This document shows positions 17,324-19,887 of a stretch of 19,887 bases of DNA, piece by piece (position 1 is the stretch's first letter; the number at the start of each line of letters is the position of its first letter). The position numbers and the translations under genes are program-made. The DNA is from Akkermansiaceae bacterium (GTDB lineage Bacteria; Verrucomicrobiota; Verrucomicrobiia; Verrucomicrobiales; Akkermansiaceae), in NCBI GenBank assembly GCA_018676385.1, contig JABHEX010000038.1, positions 1 through 19,887 on the forward strand. The letters are read 5' to 3'. The notes under the pieces were generated by a model. That model worked only from the letters and a program-made list of their open reading frames with translations, did no database searches and was not told where the DNA came from.

Positions 17324-18454
17324 TTGGCCAACTCAGGAAAACTGGACAGTTACGAACTTCTAAATGAGACGATCTTTGCTAGTCCATCTCTGCATAAAGA
17401 TGTCCTTTACCTTAGCACATGGGATGGAGAAGTAATTGCTTTCGACTATCGTAAAAAGGAGGTTAAGTGGAAAGAAAAAATATCATCTTCACCTCTCGGT
17501 TCAACTCCTGCTATCTCTCAAAATAATAAAATTTACTTGGGGTCCTTCTTTTGGAGTAGTTATGGCTCTTATAAGATAGATGATAGTAAAGTAATTTATG
17601 AAGTTGATTCGAACACTGGGAATCTAGATTGGAGTTATGATTTAGATACAAGTCTGGTGCTTAATTCAACAGGATACATTTATGATGTAGCATCCTCACC
17701 TATTATAACAGATAATGGACATATCTACATTACTTATGAACACTCGGTTCATAAATTCGTTGGAGCTAGCTCGCCTCCCATTGATGCTTCTTGGCCAATG
17801 AACAATAGAAACTCTCAGCAGACTTCTCAAATGCCTTTAATACAAGATGGTTGGAAGTTTTTGAATGGAGACTCTTGGATGTACTCAGCAAATTCAAAGT
17901 CTTGGCAATACTTGCATGCTTCATCGGAACATTTGCATATGCTAGACATAGCCAATAACCATTGGTCAACAATCCTTGATGGAGAAGAGATCATTGGCTC
18001 GCGTTATATCGATGGATATAACCAAGCAGTACAGGATATTGTATCTAAACCAGATCAGTTCCAACTTTACGACTCTGAAGATTTAGAAAAAGCAAACGAA
18101 AATTCATGGTCAAATGGCTACAATGATGGTCTTAAATTTGAAGATTTTGCTCCAATCAGTCTGAACAACCGCACCGTCATTTTTCAATACGACAGTGGTT
18201 TAGTTTCTCGGGTTCGTTTTTACTCAGATGGGCTAAACGGAGCTTACAATAACATTAATTCTTCAGGCAACATACTATATCTGTACAGCCCAACTTCTTC
18301 AAAAGAGGCCTCTATAACGATCAATACACCCTCTGAGATCATTCAAGGAAATGTAACTTTTAAGAACCCTAATCGAGGTACATTTGCAGGAACAATTAAA
18401 ATTATTGCGACTGGAAGTATCTCTAACCTTTCGGCTGTTTTTAAATTCCTGTGA
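17324..18454 (+). CDS. PQQ-propeller-like protein lacking its N terminus, with W/Y-rich and beta C-terminal modules
   Basis: The annotated start is a TTG with no Shine-Dalgarno. The frame stays open leftwards to 17267 (after a TAG at 17264-17266) with no ATG and no signal peptide, so the 5' part is probably lost. Residues 1-~150 show PQQ/BamB-like propeller repeats (ASPSLHKDVLYLSTWDGEVIAFD, STPAISQNNKIYLGS, SSPIITDNGHIYI). WPMNNRNSQQTSQ near 156 is a motif often found beside such propellers. Then come a Trp/Tyr-rich unit (~175-222, GWKFLNGDSWMYS), a spacer with GYNQAV and KPDQFQLYD, and a beta-rich domain from FAPISL (~274) to the end. The last three parts recur in the next gene. The region is clearly AT-rich compared with the efflux locus. 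Function unknown; probably secreted in its intact form. Confidence 0.6.
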   Translation: MANSGKLDSYELLNETIFASPSLHKDVLYLSTWDGEVIAFDYRKKEVKWKEKISSSPLGSTPAISQNNKIYLGSFFWSSYGSYKIDDSKVIYEVDSNTGNLDWSYDLDTSLVLNSTGYIYDVASSPIITDNGHIYITYEHSVHKFVGASSPPIDASWPMNNRNSQQTSQMPLIQDGWKFLNGDSWMYSANSKSWQYLHASSEHLHMLDIANNHWSTILDGEEIIGSRYIDGYNQAVQDIVSKPDQFQLYDSEDLEKANENSWSNGYNDGLKFEDFAPISLNNRTVIFQYDSGLVSRVRFYSDGLNGAYNNINSSGNILYLYSPTSSKEASITINTPSEIIQGNVTFKNPNRGTFAGTIKIIATGSISNLSAVFKFL

Positions 18455-18458
18455 TAAA

Positions 18459-19142
18459 ATGAAGGTTCTAGTTCCACTTGCTGTATCTACAATTTTGGCA
18501 TCTTGCTTATGCGGCACAACTTTTAGTAAAGGTTGGTACTGGTTCAATCTTCGCCCTTTTATCTACTCACATTCGAGCAACTCTTGGTTTTTTATAAAGG
18601 TAGTTAATAAAGATTTTTCTCTTTATGATTACAAAAATAAGAATTGGATTACCCTAATCGATTCACCTAATTACTCCGATGGATACTCCGTAGGAATTGA
18701 AACTGTTAAATCAAATCCATCCTCATTTAGTCTGTACAATCAAGAGTACCTAAATTCATCCGTAAACTCTAATTATGACCTTGGTTATAGTTCAGGAGTA
18801 AGTGCATTGAGTAGCGTTAACCAAAATGGCTTTGCACCGACTTCTATGACTAGCAAGGAGCTATTAGCAGTAGAATCAGGTGGCATGATTACAAAATTCA
18901 CTTTTCTAAATCAATACTCAGGAACATATTCCGATGCCACTGGTTCAGGAAGCATAATGTACTTTTACGATAAAGTTGGTGATAACATTGCCAGCTACAC
19001 GATAAATTCAGACTCACAAATCGTGACTGGAACCCTTACATTTTCCAGTTCAATAGGTGGCAGTTTTACCAAATCAGCAAAAGATATAATTACAAATCAA
19101 GCAATTAGCACATCAAGCGGTACATTCACTATCTCGTTGTAA
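18459..19142 (+). CDS. Putative lipoprotein sharing C-terminal modules with the upstream gene
   Basis: A 227-aa protein from the ATG at 18459, 4 bp after the preceding stop. This start gives a lipoprotein signal with lipobox LASC (C16) after a short hydrophobic stretch (VLVPLAVSTI). The mature part repeats the last three modules of the upstream protein in order: GWYWFNLRPFIYSHSSNSW (about residue 25), YSDGYSVGIETVKSNPSSFSLY (from about 73) and a beta domain starting FAPTSM (about 125). The beta domain carries GTYSDATGSGSIMYFYD, TGTLTF and GGSFT. Spacers of the form NPxxFxLY and FAP-type beta domains are frequent in surface proteins of Verrucomicrobiota, but I know of no assigned function. AT-rich composition matches its neighbour. 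The two genes probably form one operon and arose by domain duplication. Confidence 0.68.
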   Translation: MKVLVPLAVSTILASCLCGTTFSKGWYWFNLRPFIYSHSSNSWFFIKVVNKDFSLYDYKNKNWITLIDSPNYSDGYSVGIETVKSNPSSFSLYNQEYLNSSVNSNYDLGYSSGVSALSSVNQNGFAPTSMTSKELLAVESGGMITKFTFLNQYSGTYSDATGSGSIMYFYDKVGDNIASYTINSDSQIVTGTLTFSSSIGGSFTKSAKDIITNQAISTSSGTFTISL

Positions 19143-19160
19143 ACTTTCAAAAAATGAGAA

Positions 19161-19183
19161 TGTCCAAATTGTGTCCATAATTG
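19161..19183 (+). repeat. Two direct repeats TGTCCA(T)AATTG, 11-bp phase
   Basis: TGTCCAAATTG at 19161-19171 is followed at once by TGTCCATAATTG at 19172-19183, so the TGTCC cores start 11 bp apart. Short repeats one helical turn apart are typical of protein-binding arrays. Proximity to the tRNA-Arg fragment suggests arm-type recombinase sites (inference). Confidence 0.5.
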
Positions 19184-19321
19184 GTCAAAAACAGGCAATT
19201 CTCGTCAACATCTGTCCTATTGTTGCCTTTTTCTAAGCGGACTTAAGCCCTAGAGTACTGCTTTACGAATGCGTTGTTTTTCGAACCTAATTAGCTAATC
19301 GAAAAGAAAAACAAATGAACT

Positions 19322-19354
19322 CCTCAATTCCCCCTCAATTTTTCCTCAATATTA
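19322..19354 (+). repeat. Three tandem 11-bp repeats CCTCAATNNNN
   Basis: CCTCAAT begins at 19322, 19333 and 19344, exactly 11 bp apart: CCTCAATTCCC, CCTCAATTTTT and CCTCAATATTA. The exact spacing of one helical turn places all copies on one DNA face, as in tyrosine-recombinase arm sites or iterons. They end 76 bp from the anticodon-loop break of the tRNA fragment. Confidence 0.65.
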
Positions 19355-19359
19355 GCTAT

Positions 19360-19387
19360 AACCTTACAATTTTTTAGGTTTTTTTAA
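19360..19387 (+). terminator. Weak terminator-like hairpin with T run
   Basis: AACCT at 19360-19364 can pair with AGGTT at 19376-19380 around an 11-base loop, followed by more Ts to 19385. The stem is short, so termination would be weak. It lies about 220 bp after the lipoprotein stop and could serve that gene pair. It may be a chance product of AT-rich DNA. Confidence 0.3.
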
Positions 19388-19430
19388 TTATACCCTCATA
19401 GATACTAAGCTGCATTGCGACCTGCCCCAT

Positions 19431-19470
19431 GTTTAGGAAACCACTGTTCTATCCGTTAAACTATGGGGGC
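19431..19470 (-). tRNA. Partial tRNA-Arg(CCT), 5' half only
   Basis: Read on the minus strand from 19470, the sequence follows a tRNA: acceptor strand GCCCCCA, TA, D arm GTTT-loop-GAAC, then anticodon stem GTGGT and loop TTCCTAA with anticodon CCT (arginine). U33 and A37-A38 are in place. The 3' side of the anticodon stem should read ACCAC but reads ACATG. No T arm or matching 3' acceptor (TGGGGGC) follows within the next 290 bp. The match therefore ends about two bases past the anticodon loop. It is not a functional tRNA. Its 5' end is only 8 bp from the stop codon of the minus-strand gene at the right. A break at the anticodon loop is a known crossover position for tRNA-targeting integrases, so this may be a damaged attachment site (inference). 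Confidence 0.72.
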
Positions 19471-19478
19471 GGATAAAC

Positions 19479-19887
19479 CTATGGGGATGATGTTACTGTA
19501 ATATCGTTAAAATCCAACTTCAAAGATTTGTCAGCAGCATTAACATTTAGTCCATCAGCTGTATCAACTAAGCGAGAAGAATCTAGCAGAACACTAAGAT
19601 TGTTGTTTAAGGTGGTAAAATCACTGTAAGTAAATCCACCAGCAGATTTAACGGTCATATCATAGAGTTTCTGGTTTAAGGTTGATGGGTCATACCAATT
19701 AGTCAATCGGTCGGTAGGGTCACGGTGGTCAGTTCCTAGGGCTGCTTCCCAAAAATCACTCACTCCATCCCCATCATAATCTTTCCTTATAGAAGAAAGA
19801 AAGTTTTGACTGGTTCCATTCCCATCGTGATAACTTGCAAGCTCAACACCATTAACAATTGGGGTTGCATAGAAAGCATAGTTTGGA
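19479..19887 (-). CDS. Partial protein with DxDGDG calcium-binding motif, 5' end outside window
   Basis: The minus-strand frame is open from the right edge (first full codon at 19886) to the stop at 19479-19481, giving the last 135 residues of a longer protein. It includes YATPIVNGVELASYHDGNG, then DYDGDGVSDFWEAALGTDH, a typical thrombospondin-type-3 or EF-hand-like calcium loop (DxDGDGxxD), then a Ser/Thr/Asn/Asp-rich tail. Such motifs occur in secreted or surface proteins of Verrucomicrobiota and Planctomycetes. The GTG at 19763 is internal, since the homologous-looking sequence continues upstream. The gene faces the lipoprotein gene and ends beside the tRNA fragment, so its 3' end may itself be a truncation point. 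Overall function is unknown. Confidence 0.65.
   Translation of the reverse strand, partial: PNYAFYATPIVNGVELASYHDGNGTSQNFLSSIRKDYDGDGVSDFWEAALGTDHRDPTDRLTNWYDPSTLNQKLYDMTVKSAGGFTYSDFTTLNNNLSVLLDSSRLVDTADGLNVNAADKSLKLDFNDITVTSSP

Larger units (their letters stand above)
19143..19430. other. Non-coding AT-rich region with phased repeats
   Basis: No open frame of convincing coding character lies between the lipoprotein gene and the tRNA fragment. The stretch holds two sets of 11-bp-phased direct repeats, a near-palindrome GGACTTAAGCCC at 19239-19250 and a weak terminator-like hairpin. The arrangement beside a broken tRNA gene resembles recombinase-binding DNA, but no recombinase gene is present in the window. 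Confidence 0.5.

Noticed and set aside
19143..19470. Group I intron splitting the tRNA-Arg(CCT) gene, as known in some bacteria at this anticodon
   Set aside because: No 3' tRNA half (T arm plus TGGGGGC acceptor end) could be found on the minus strand in the 288 bp before the next gene.
1..19887. CRISPR array, insertion sequence or phage genes
   Set aside because: No regularly spaced long repeats, transposase, integrase or phage structural gene is visible on either strand.

Overview
This window most likely comes from a Gram-negative bacterium of the Verrucomicrobiota (Opitutae/Puniceicoccales-like) or a related PVC lineage. The evidence is two outer-membrane efflux channels with periplasmic adaptors, a CxPSR-type sulfatase next to a secreted ThuA-like protein, and secreted proteins with YxxGY...NPxxFxLY spacers. 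The lineage call is inferred from protein style, not from a marker gene.

Region 1 (1-14807) is a dense, all-plus-strand heavy-metal efflux locus. Set A is a TolC-type channel (cut by the window's left edge), an unusual adaptor without an alpha-hairpin but with a His-rich C-terminal membrane tether, and an RND pump. A secreted His/Cys-rich protein and an HDHD-type cation diffusion facilitator follow. Set B is a second TolC channel, a CusB-type adaptor with two heavy-metal-binding domains and a C-terminal DUF3347 domain, and an oversized CusA-type pump. The last gene is a secreted stand-alone DUF3347 protein. Most genes within each set overlap by 8-14 bp, so each set reads as one operon. The CDF exporter would move metal from cytoplasm to periplasm, the His-rich and DUF3347 proteins would hold it there, and the RND complexes would expel it.

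Region 2 (14808-17242) begins abruptly with the last ~70 codons of a YhiN/HI0933-family flavoprotein that has no 5' part. One base after its stop lies a sulfatase that has lost its signal peptide and two usual active-site residues. A secreted ThuA-domain protein follows. This looks like a rearrangement junction with sulfated-glycan genes behind it.

Region 3 (17243-19142) is clearly more AT-rich. It holds a PQQ-propeller protein lacking its N terminus and a lipoprotein, two neighbours that share the same C-terminal modules.

Region 4 (19143-19887) has a 336-bp non-coding stretch with two sets of 11-bp-phased direct repeats and the 5' half of a tRNA-Arg(CCT) gene that breaks off just after the anticodon loop. 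A minus-strand gene for a Ca-binding-motif protein runs off the right edge. Together these features resemble a worn integration or recombination site. No integrase, transposase or CRISPR array is visible.
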